A stretch of 5,006 nt of DNA from Frankiaceae bacterium. Lineage in GTDB: Bacteria > Actinomycetota > Actinomycetes > JAVEEJ01. Below the pieces are notes generated by a model. That model made no database searches. It was not told where the DNA came from and saw only the letters and a program-made list of their open reading frames with translations. How positions within the stretch are numbered: the first letter of the stretch is position 1; each line of letters opens with the position of its first letter. Made by a program: the position numbers and the translations under genes. Location: NCBI GenBank assembly GCA_030840515.1, contig JAVEEJ010000022.1:1-5006 (forward strand). Reading direction: 5' to 3'. Below, in pieces: positions 1 to 4,930 of the stretch.

Positions 1-299
1 CGCTGCGCGGCATCATCTGCCAGCGCCTTGTCCCGCGCGCCGACGGCGAAGGCCGTTGCGTGGCGATGGAGATCTGCGTCGGCACCGGCCGCATCGCCGA
101 CGCGATCAGCGACCCGGACAAGACCTCGACGCTGAACGCGCTCATCGGCGATGGGGCCTACTACGGCATGCAGACCTTCGACCAGCACCTCGTCCAGCTG
201 ATCCGCGACGGCGTGGTCACCCTCGAGGCCGCCATGCTCGCGTCCACCTCGCCCCACGACCTCACGGTGGAGCTCCGGCGCCTCGGTCTGGTCGCCTAG
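1..299 (+). CDS. pilT: PilT-type type IV pilus ATPase, C-terminal part (5' end outside window)
   Basis: This is the tail of a twitching-motility (pilus retraction) ATPase of the PilT/GspE secretion-ATPase family, a cytoplasmic hexamer at the pilus base that powers pilin disassembly. The frame is open from base 3 to a TAG at 297-299. The segment LRGIICQRLVPR followed by the GxxxAMEICVGTGRIADAI stretch, DPDKT and YYGMQTFDQHL is the family's C-terminal signature; the last helix region (SPHDLTVELRR) is also typical. Walker A, Walker B and the Asp and His boxes lie upstream, outside the window, so ATPase integrity cannot be judged. The place where classical PilT carries AIRNLIRE reads RIADAISD here. 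PilU or another PilT paralogue is possible; PilB is less likely because it lacks this GMQTFD tail. A GTG at 60 is internal, not a start. A hairpin follows 33 bases after the stop. Confidence 0.9.
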   Translation, partial: LRGIICQRLVPRADGEGRCVAMEICVGTGRIADAISDPDKTSTLNALIGDGAYYGMQTFDQHLVQLIRDGVVTLEAAMLASTSPHDLTVELRRLGLVA

Positions 300-332
300 C
301 CTCTCCTGTTTCGGGGGGCCCCAGGTGGTCAA

Positions 333-351
333 GGCGCCCAGGGTGGGCGCC
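333..351 (+). terminator. Perfect hairpin after pilT, probable terminator
   Basis: An exact 8-base inverted repeat, GGCGCCCA / TGGGCGCC, is separated by a GGG loop and starts 33 bases after the pilT stop. No T-run follows, so it would be a U-less actinobacterial-type terminator or simply a transcript-stabilising hairpin. It lies between the pilT stop and the candidate promoter of the next gene, which fits a transcription boundary. Confidence 0.5.
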
Positions 352-369
352 GGTTCGCGGGGATTTGGG

Positions 370-375
370 TAGTCT
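370..375 (+). promoter_or_regulatory. Candidate -10 element (TAGTCT) for the propeller gene
   Basis: TAGTCT matches the actinobacterial TAnnnT -10 pattern and sits in a G-rich context typical of these promoters. No convincing -35 hexamer is seen 16-19 bases upstream. If used, transcription would begin near 381-383. That would leave the GTG at 378 outside the mRNA and give a leader of about 40 bases before the TTG at 423. Confidence 0.3.
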
Positions 376-412
376 GCGTGGTCTCCGGGGAACCGTCGTT
401 CCCCCGGGCTTC

Positions 413-416
413 GGAG
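413..416 (+). promoter_or_regulatory. Ribosome binding site (GGAG) deciding the TTG start at 423
   Basis: GGAG lies 6 bases before TTG 423, a good spacing. The alternative in-frame GTG at 378 has only a weak GGG in front of it and would give an unusually long signal-peptide n-region. Confidence 0.45.
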
Positions 417-422
417 CCGGCC

Positions 423-2081
423 TTGCTGCGTCTAGGACCCACCGCCCCTCGTCTCGCCGTCGCTGCCGCCGCACTTGCTGTGAGCTTGCCGATGATCGCG
501 GGACCCGCCACAGCCACACCCGCCGGTCCGAGCTATCAGATCTACGACGTGGGCTTCAAAGGTGGCGAGCCCGGCATCAGCTATGACCCGTCCCACGACG
601 CCACGTTCTACGCCGCCGGGACGACGGTGATGAAGCTTCGCTGGGACAACGACGGTCACATGGCGAAGTCGGACGTCTCGCCCAGTTTCGGTCCCACCAC
701 CCTCGACACCATCATCGTCACCGATCAGCGCACCCACCGCACGTTCGTGTCCTACCTCGCGTTGGCCTGCTCCTTCATGTCCTACACCGACGACGCCGAG
801 TCGTGGAGCAACTCCACCGGTTGCGGGGCGGGTGCCGCTGTCGACCACCAGGCGATCGGTGTCGGCCCGCTTCACGCGCCGCTGACGGCCGGACCCACGG
901 GCTATGACGGCGCGGTCTACTACTGCGCCCAGGACTCCTACAACGGCCAGTGCTCCGTGAGCCTCGACGGTGGCGTCACCTTCGCGCCGGCGGTGCCGGT
1001 CGCGAACACCCCCGCGAACCTCGTCGGGGACCCCTACGGCGGTGCCTGCTCGGCGTTGCACGGGCACCCGCGGGTGGGCCCCGACGGCACCGCCAACCTC
1101 CCCCTGAAGGGGTGCGGAGGGGTGCCGACGCTCAACAACGCGACGAACAGCGAGTTCTTCGGTGGCCGACCGAGCCTGACGGTCACCGAGAACAACGGTG
1201 CCAGCTGGGAGGTCCGCCTCGGCCCAGCCGGGACCCACAACCCCGACGAGTCAGACCCGTCGGTCGCCGTCGGTCCCAAGGGCACGCTCTACTACGGCTG
1301 GGAGGACGGGTCGAACCCGTCCGACACAGTCGGCGGAACCAAGTCAGCGGCGAAGGTCGCCACCAGCCGCGACGGTGGCAAGACCTGGTCCAACCTGACG
1401 GACGTGAGCACCCCCCTCGGCCTGCACAACGTGCAGTTCCCCGAGATGATCACCGGGGATGACGACCGTGCTGCGTTCTCGTTCATCGCCACACCGGGCA
1501 TCGGCAACGACCAGGACAACTCCTTCCGCGGCGTCTGGCACCTGTATGTCGCGACCACCTACGACGCGGGTAAGACCTGGGTCACGGTGGACGCCACCCC
1601 CAAGGACACCGTGAACAAGGGCTGCGTCCACATGCTCGGCCTGGCCCCCGGGTCGCAGCGCACAGACAACTGCTCCTACCGCAACATGCTCGACTTCAAC
1701 GACATCACCGTCGACAAGACCGGCCGCGTGCTGGTCGCCTACACGGACGCCTGCGGCATCGCGTGCGGGGAAGCCGACGCGTGGCACGCCGACACCGACC
1801 AGCTGAAGGTGGTCCGGCTCTCGTGCGGACTGGGGTTGCGGTCTGCGTACGACGCGGTCCTGTCCTCGGGAACGCTCTGCTCGGGCGTTTCCGCAGGCGG
1901 TAGCGGTGGGCTCGGCGGCTCCGGTTCTGGTTCTGGTTCGGGGTCCGGCTCGGGTTCGGGTTCCGGGTCCGGCGGCGGACTCGCCACGACGGGAGCGCCG
2001 GCTGCGGTCGGGGTCATCGCGTTGCTCATGCTGGGCACCGCGCTCGCCCTGCGTCGTCGGCGTGCAACCCGGGAGCGCTAG
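423..2081 (+). CDS. Secreted Asp-box (BNR/sialidase-like) beta-propeller protein with LAxTG cell-wall sorting signal
   Basis: This is a 552-residue exported surface protein when started at TTG 423; the frame extends to GTG 378, which would add 15 residues. A signal peptide is clear: Arg3 and Arg10, a hydrophobic core at about 11-27, and a probable AxA cleavage after Ala31. The body carries four Asp boxes (S/T-x-D-x-G-x-T/S-W/F): SLDGGVTF at 180-187, TENNGASW at 255-262, SRDGGKTW at 315-322 and TYDAGKTW at 379-386, plus a degenerate one near 120-128. These mark beta-propeller blades of the sialidase/exo-alpha-sialidase fold. Twelve cysteines in the mature domain suggest disulfides. The C-terminus has nine Gly-Ser pairs (499-516), LATTG (520-524), a hydrophobic segment (527-543) and RRRR. 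LAxTG is the known signal of class E sortases, so wall anchoring is inferred. I could not identify a sialidase catalytic Arg triad or Tyr/Glu pair; it may bind rather than cut glycans. Confidence 0.85.
   Translation: MLRLGPTAPRLAVAAAALAVSLPMIAGPATATPAGPSYQIYDVGFKGGEPGISYDPSHDATFYAAGTTVMKLRWDNDGHMAKSDVSPSFGPTTLDTIIVTDQRTHRTFVSYLALACSFMSYTDDAESWSNSTGCGAGAAVDHQAIGVGPLHAPLTAGPTGYDGAVYYCAQDSYNGQCSVSLDGGVTFAPAVPVANTPANLVGDPYGGACSALHGHPRVGPDGTANLPLKGCGGVPTLNNATNSEFFGGRPSLTVTENNGASWEVRLGPAGTHNPDESDPSVAVGPKGTLYYGWEDGSNPSDTVGGTKSAAKVATSRDGGKTWSNLTDVSTPLGLHNVQFPEMITGDDDRAAFSFIATPGIGNDQDNSFRGVWHLYVATTYDAGKTWVTVDATPKDTVNKGCVHMLGLAPGSQRTDNCSYRNMLDFNDITVDKTGRVLVAYTDACGIACGEADAWHADTDQLKVVRLSCGLGLRSAYDAVLSSGTLCSGVSAGGSGGLGGSGSGSGSGSGSGSGSGSGGGLATTGAPAAVGVIALLMLGTALALRRRRATRER
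1917..1970 (+). repeat. Gly-Ser dipeptide repeat, nine copies, wall-spanning stalk
   Basis: Nine consecutive 6-base units each encode Gly-Ser, just before the LATTG motif. Codons vary among GGC/GGT/GGG and TCC/TCT/TCG, so the peptide rather than the DNA unit seems to be preserved. Flexible stalks of this kind commonly lift a wall-anchored domain away from the anchor. Short tracts (two identical GGTTCT units) could still slip and vary copy number. Confidence 0.85.
1980..2078 (+). other. Sortase sorting signal: LATTG, membrane segment, arginine tail
   Basis: The last 33 codons encode LATTG, a 17-residue hydrophobic stretch ending in ALAL, and the basic tail RRRRATRER. The order motif / hydrophobic / basic is the standard cell-wall sorting signal. 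The LAxTG form, with Ala instead of Pro, is the one recognised by actinobacterial sortase E (established for Streptomyces substrates). No sortase gene is in the window. Confidence 0.75.
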
Positions 2082-2100
2082 CCGACGCTGCCGGCGTGGC
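2081..2100. terminator. Weak hairpin between convergent genes, possible bidirectional terminator
   Basis: The 25 bases between the propeller stop and the bsaP stop contain an imperfect hairpin: GCCgACGC (2081-2088) pairs with GCGTGGC (2094-2100), seven pairs with one bulged G and a 5-base loop. There is no T-run. It is the only stem-forming element in this convergent gap, but at this GC content such stems arise easily. Confidence 0.25.
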
Positions 2101-2106
2101 CTCAGG

Positions 2107-2304
2107 TCAGGCTGACGGAGGTCCTGCCTGCACGAGGCCGTGCTCGACGCACCGCGCGTTCCAGCCGGTCGGTAGCACCTGCACCACCATCCGGCGCCGG
2201 CACACCGCGCAGTAGCGCGGCGGCTCCAAGCCCAGCAGGCATGACCGGTGCACGGGGTCATCCTTCGGGCGCCCGCAGAAGGGGCAGAACTCCGACGCGC
2301 TCAC
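2107..2304 (-). CDS. bsaP: Biotin synthase auxiliary protein BsaP
   Basis: This is a 65-residue Cys-rich protein resembling BsaP (Rv1590 of M. tuberculosis), which mycobacterial BioB needs to convert dethiobiotin to biotin. Family recognition rests on the segment EPPRYCAVCRRRMVVQV and PTGWNARCVEHG. Possible metal or Fe-S ligands fall in two sets: C7-x2-C10-x8-H19-x2-C22, and C32-x2-C35-x16-C52-x2-H55. The arrangement would also suit a double zinc ribbon, so the cofactor is not decided by sequence. The start is GTG at 2304, and this GTGA overlaps the stop of the upstream GNAT gene, implying translational coupling; no strong separate ribosome site is visible. It is the last gene of the minus-strand cluster. 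bioB lies about 1.6 kb away, on the same strand but separated by an opposite-strand gene. Function is from recall of the family, not a search; a plain zinc-ribbon protein is the alternative. Confidence 0.82.
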   Translation of the reverse strand: MSASEFCPFCGRPKDDPVHRSCLLGLEPPRYCAVCRRRMVVQVLPTGWNARCVEHGLVQAGPPSA

Positions 2305-2804
2305 AGCACGAGCTCGTAGCCGAGGAGCTCGATCCCCGGGCCCGGCTCCCAGTCGTTCTCCGGTGCACGCCGGAAGCCGATGCGCTCGTAGATGTGGTGC
2401 GCGGTGGTCATCGCGGGCTGGGTCGACAGCCGCACCCTCTGACAGCCCAGCTCGCGGGCAAGCTCGACCGATGCCTGCGCCAGCGCGGTGCCGACACCGC
2501 TGCCACGCGCCGAAGGCGCCGTCACGAGCATGCGCACGACCGCGTCGCCCGGTTCGCCCTGCTCGGCGTAGTCAGGACCCGCGTCGGGGGTGAACACGGC
2601 AACTGCTCCCAGCAGGGACTCCGCCTCGTCGACGGCGACCAGCACCGTGCCTACCGCGGCACGGGCCTCGGCGTCACGCAGCGTCTCGCCGTACCCGTGG
2701 TCGTTGTCGAGGTAGCCCTCGACCGCGTAGGCGTTCTCCGTGAGCTCACCCACGGCGCGGAGCTCGTCGGCGCGCGCTGGGCGCACCATGAACCGCGCTG
2801 TCAT
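2301..2804 (-). CDS. GNAT-family N-acetyltransferase
   Basis: A 167-residue, single-domain GCN5-related acetyltransferase that would move acetyl from acetyl-CoA to an unknown amine. Acetyl-CoA motif A is clear: the strand VVRMLVTAPSAR, then R100-G-S-G-V-G105 (the R/Q-x-x-G-x-G/A pyrophosphate loop) and the helix TALAQASVELARELG. Motif B follows as AHHIYERIGFRR (136-146) with Tyr139 at the usual general-acid position. Length is normal for the family. ATG 2804 is taken as the start; Met6 (ATG at 2789) is possible, and neither has a good ribosome site. The gene starts 16 bases after the stop of the upstream small protein and its stop overlaps the bsaP start, so all three are probably one operon. 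The substrate cannot be read from the sequence. A link to biotin metabolism is only suggested by position. Confidence 0.88.
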   Translation of the reverse strand: MTARFMVRPARADELRAVGELTENAYAVEGYLDNDHGYGETLRDAEARAAVGTVLVAVDEAESLLGAVAVFTPDAGPDYAEQGEPGDAVVRMLVTAPSARGSGVGTALAQASVELARELGCQRVRLSTQPAMTTAHHIYERIGFRRAPENDWEPGPGIELLGYELVL

Positions 2805-2820
2805 GGTCGAACGCTAGCCG

Positions 2821-3132
2821 TCAGGCCAGGTGCGGTGCCTCCTCGTAGATCATCCCGGAGGCGCTGCCCTGCACGACGAGCTCGGCGCCGCGGCGGAAGG
2901 TCTTCATCAGGTCCGCATCGGCGTAGAAGCGGTTCTGCTCGTCGGTCATCTCCTGCAGCGAGTCGTAGTCGCAGGTCTGCACGATGACGTTGCCCTTGCC
3001 GGTCAGCGGCGTGAGGTTGCTCCACGGCTTGAACTTCTTGGCGATCATCGCCTGGTCGAGCTCCTCGCAGATCTCGAGGTACTCGGCGAAGTGGCCGTAC
3101 TTGACCTCGCACTCGTTGGTGACCCTGATCAT
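2821..3132 (-). CDS. Small dimeric alpha/beta-barrel-like protein (NIPSNAP/ABM-like), function unknown
   Basis: A 103-residue soluble protein. The predicted pattern is strand (2-10), long helix (14-33), strand (47-54), helix (57-79) and strand (91-98). That order and length fit the ferredoxin-like dimeric alpha/beta barrel superfamily, which includes NIPSNAP and antibiotic-biosynthesis-monooxygenase proteins. Assignment is by pattern, so no reaction is proposed. The frame stays open to 3264, but the start is set at ATG 3132: GGGAGGAG (3145-3138) stands 5-7 bases upstream, and the extra 44 residues are low-complexity with no recognisable fold. It is the first gene of the probable operon continuing into the GNAT and bsaP genes, and is transcribed divergently from the gene at 3242. 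Cysteines at 8, 22 and 54 have no obvious pattern. Confidence 0.75.
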   Translation of the reverse strand: MIRVTNECEVKYGHFAEYLEICEELDQAMIAKKFKPWSNLTPLTGKGNVIVQTCDYDSLQEMTDEQNRFYADADLMKTFRRGAELVVQGSASGMIYEEAPHLA

Positions 3133-3137
3133 GGCTG

Positions 3138-3145
3138 CTCCTCCC
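3138..3145 (-). promoter_or_regulatory. Strong ribosome binding site for the 3132 gene
   Basis: Read on the minus strand the site is GGGAGGAG, 5 bases before ATG 3132. It settles the start against the longer open frame that begins at 3264. Confidence 0.75.
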
Positions 3146-3222
3146 GCGCTCGACGTCGTTGTCGGAGCGCTGCACCGGACATTCCTCCTGGCCGCAACGA
3201 TCGGCAATGCCCCGTTCTGACC

Positions 3223-3228
3223 AGGAGG
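3223..3228 (+). promoter_or_regulatory. Ribosome binding site AGGAGG before the 3242 gene
   Basis: A full AGGAGG lies 13 bases before GTG 3242, with further G residues to 3230 shortening the effective spacing. It is too far from ATG 3263, which favours the GTG start, though the spacing is longer than ideal. Confidence 0.45.
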
Positions 3229-3241
3229 GGAGTCGTGCGGC

Positions 3242-3925
3242 GTGAGTGGGTACGTCCGGCTCATGCAGACTCCGACACCTGCCCTGCGCCGGGCTCGGCG
3301 GCGCTTCCAGCGCTTCTACCCCGAGGGATTCCACGACAGCGAGTACGTCGCCCTCGAGCGCGACTACAAGTGGCAGGCCCACCGCACATGGGAGGCGAGC
3401 CTCGGCCGGGACCAGCTCAAGGAGGCCCTGAGCGAGGGGACCCACCGGGAGGCCGCTGCCCAGGCCGTGCGCATCGAGTCACGGACCAACCTGCTGTTCT
3501 CGTTCGAGAAGATGGCGGTCAGGGACGCGGTCGCCACGGATGCCGGCGCCCGCGACTTCGTGGAGGGCCTCTACGACTGGCTGCACGGATCGGGCAGCGA
3601 GTCGGAGCGCTTCGAGCGGTGGGTGGAGACCGTCCGCGGCCTTCCGCGTCGCCAGACCCGGGTACTGACCTGGCCGGTGGCGACTGTCTTCGGGTTCATC
3701 GCTCGGCCGCGGGTGCACATCTTCCTCAAGCCGACGGTGACTCGGGTGGCCGCGGAGCGGATGGGGCTCGAGTTCGACTACCGCTCGGCCGTCCAGTGGT
3801 CGACGTACTCGTCGCTGCTGTCGCTCGCTCGCGAGGTGAAGGGCGCCACGTCCGACTGGCGACCGCGCGACATGATCGACGTGCAGTCGTTCATCTGGGT
3901 GCAGGGTTCTGACGAGTACTCCTGA
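3242..3925 (+). CDS. Conserved-looking hypothetical protein, function unknown
   Basis: A 227-residue soluble protein with no signal peptide and no membrane segment that I trust. I recognise it as a type of protein seen in other bacteria without a named function. Likely conserved cores are DYKWQAH (41-47), RIESRTNLLFSFEKMAVRDAV (77-97), the WPVATVFGFIARP and FLKPTVT stretch in the last third, and the C-terminal DMIDVQSFIWVQGSDEY (210-226). The middle is rich in charged helical segments, and the N-terminus is arginine-rich (RRARRRF). No catalytic motif of a known enzyme was found. The start is GTG 3242, supported by AGGAGG at 3223; ATG 3263, removing seven residues, is the alternative. It is divergent from the small barrel-like gene and convergent with bioB, with only 9 bases between stops, so it stands alone on this strand between two biotin-related loci. 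Confidence 0.8.
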   Translation: MSGYVRLMQTPTPALRRARRRFQRFYPEGFHDSEYVALERDYKWQAHRTWEASLGRDQLKEALSEGTHREAAAQAVRIESRTNLLFSFEKMAVRDAVATDAGARDFVEGLYDWLHGSGSESERFERWVETVRGLPRRQTRVLTWPVATVFGFIARPRVHIFLKPTVTRVAAERMGLEFDYRSAVQWSTYSSLLSLAREVKGATSDWRPRDMIDVQSFIWVQGSDEYS

Positions 3926-3934
3926 GCACGGGTC

Positions 3935-4930
3935 TTACAGCGTGGCCGAGAGCGCCTTCACGGGCATGGCCAGCTCGTCGAGCAGGTCCAGGTCACTGGT
4001 GGCCGGCCGGCCCAGCGTCGTCAGGTAGTTGCCGACGATGACCGCGTTGATCCCACCGAGCAGGCCGTCGCGGGTGCCGAGGTCTCCGAGGGTGATCTCG
4101 CGGCCGCCGGCGTAGCGCAGGATCGTGCGCGGCAAGGCCAGCCGGAAGGTGGCGATGGTCTTGAGCGCCTCCGTTCCCTCCATGACAGGCAGGTCGCCGA
4201 AAGGCGTGCCAGGGCGGGGGTTCAGGAAGTTGAGCGGCACCTCGTCGGGCTGCAGCTCGGCGAGCTGAGCGGCGAACTCCGCGCGCTGTGCGCGTGTCTC
4301 GCCCATGCCGACGATGCCGCCGCAGCACACCTCCATGCCGGCCGCGCCCACCATGCGCAGCGTCTCCCACCGCTCCTCCCAGGAGTGCGTGGTCACCACG
4401 TTCGTGAAGTAGGAGCGCGCGGTCTCGAGGTTGTGGTTGTAGCGGTGCACGCCGATCGCGGCGAGCTCGTCGACCTGATCCTGCGTGAGCATCCCGAGCG
4501 AGCAGGCGACGTTTATGTCGACCGCGTCCTTGATGGCTGCGACGCCTGCTTTGACCTGTGCCATCAGCCGCTCGTCCGGACCCCGCACGGCAGCGACGAT
4601 GCAGAACTCGGTGGCTCCGGTGGCCGCAGTCTCCACCGCCGCCTTGACCAGTGACGGGATGTCGAGCCAGGCCGCGCGAACGGGACTCGAGAACAGCCCG
4701 CTCTGCGAGCAGAAGTGGCAGTCCTCCGGGCAGCCGCCGGTCTTGAGCGAGACGATGCCCTCGACCTCGACCTCGGGTCCGCACCAGCGCATCCGCACCT
4801 CATGGGCCAGCTGAAGAAGCGCCGGGATGTCCTCGTCGGGGAGCTCCAAGCACTGGAGCGCCTGCGACTCGTCAAGGCCGACGCCGCGACCGAGCACCTG
4901 CTCGCGCGCGACTTCGAGGATGTCGCTCAC
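3935..4930 (-). CDS. bioB: Biotin synthase BioB (radical SAM)
   Basis: BioB inserts sulfur into dethiobiotin to form biotin, the final pathway step, in the cytoplasm. The 331-residue length is normal. The radical-SAM cluster motif is C67-x3-C71-x2-C74 (GGCPEDCHFCSQSG). Residues matching the E. coli ligands of the sulfur-donating [2Fe-2S] cluster are present: C110 (EFCIVAA), C143 (NVACSLG), C202 (EVCCGG) and R272 (ILRYAGGRE). YNHNLET (164-170) and GGIVGMGET (204-212) are further family signatures. An extra Cys203 follows C202 where E. coli has Ser. The sequence reads very close to mycobacterial BioB, the BsaP-dependent kind, and a BsaP gene is in the window. The start is GTG 4930, with GGAGG (4942-4938) 7 bases upstream; it overlaps the TGA of an upstream frame as GTGA. 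The stop TAA is 9 bases from the stop of the convergent gene. Confidence 0.97.
   Translation of the reverse strand: MSDILEVAREQVLGRGVGLDESQALQCLELPDEDIPALLQLAHEVRMRWCGPEVEVEGIVSLKTGGCPEDCHFCSQSGLFSSPVRAAWLDIPSLVKAAVETAATGATEFCIVAAVRGPDERLMAQVKAGVAAIKDAVDINVACSLGMLTQDQVDELAAIGVHRYNHNLETARSYFTNVVTTHSWEERWETLRMVGAAGMEVCCGGIVGMGETRAQRAEFAAQLAELQPDEVPLNFLNPRPGTPFGDLPVMEGTEALKTIATFRLALPRTILRYAGGREITLGDLGTRDGLLGGINAVIVGNYLTTLGRPATSDLDLLDELAMPVKALSATL

Larger units (their letters stand above)
3133..3241. promoter_or_regulatory. Divergent intergenic region with two inverted repeats
   Basis: This 109-base gap must hold the promoters of both the minus-strand operon and the plus-strand gene, although no clear -10/-35 pair stands out on either strand. 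It contains an imperfect inverted repeat, GCGCTC-GAC (3146-3154) with GTCGGAGCGC (3161-3170), directly before the minus-strand ribosome site. It also contains a perfect 8-base pair, CCTCCTGG (3184-3191) with CCAGGAGG (3221-3228), whose right arm includes the plus-strand ribosome site. Either could be an operator or an RNA hairpin. Confidence 0.4.

Noticed and set aside
432..1238. Long minus-strand open frame opposite the propeller gene (268 codons)
   Set aside because: Low-complexity Gly/Arg/Val composition with no domain, antisense to a gene with clear signal peptide, Asp boxes and sorting signal; a typical high-GC shadow.
423..2081. Functional sialidase (neuraminidase)
   Set aside because: Asp boxes mark the fold only; I could not place the Arg triad or catalytic Tyr/Glu, and Asp boxes occur in many non-sialidases.
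1344..2261. Minus-strand open frame of 305 codons crossing the propeller and bsaP ends
   Set aside because: Composed of Arg/Gly/Ala runs, and overlaps two well-supported genes.
2241..2987. Plus-strand open frame of 248 codons opposite the GNAT gene
   Set aside because: Arg-rich shadow with no domain; the GNAT frame has intact acetyl-CoA motifs.
3133..3241. BioQ-type operator (TGAAC...GTTCA palindrome) before the bsaP operon or bioB
   Set aside because: No such palindrome is seen here or in the visible 76 bases before bioB.
3133..3264. N-terminal extension of the barrel-like protein to 3264
   Set aside because: GGGAGGAG directly before ATG 3132, a fold-like pattern starting exactly there, and overlap with the start of the divergent gene.
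2830..3912. Plus-strand open frame of 360 codons across the barrel-like gene and the 3242 gene
   Set aside because: No family signature; the frames it overlaps carry ribosome sites and structured protein sequence.
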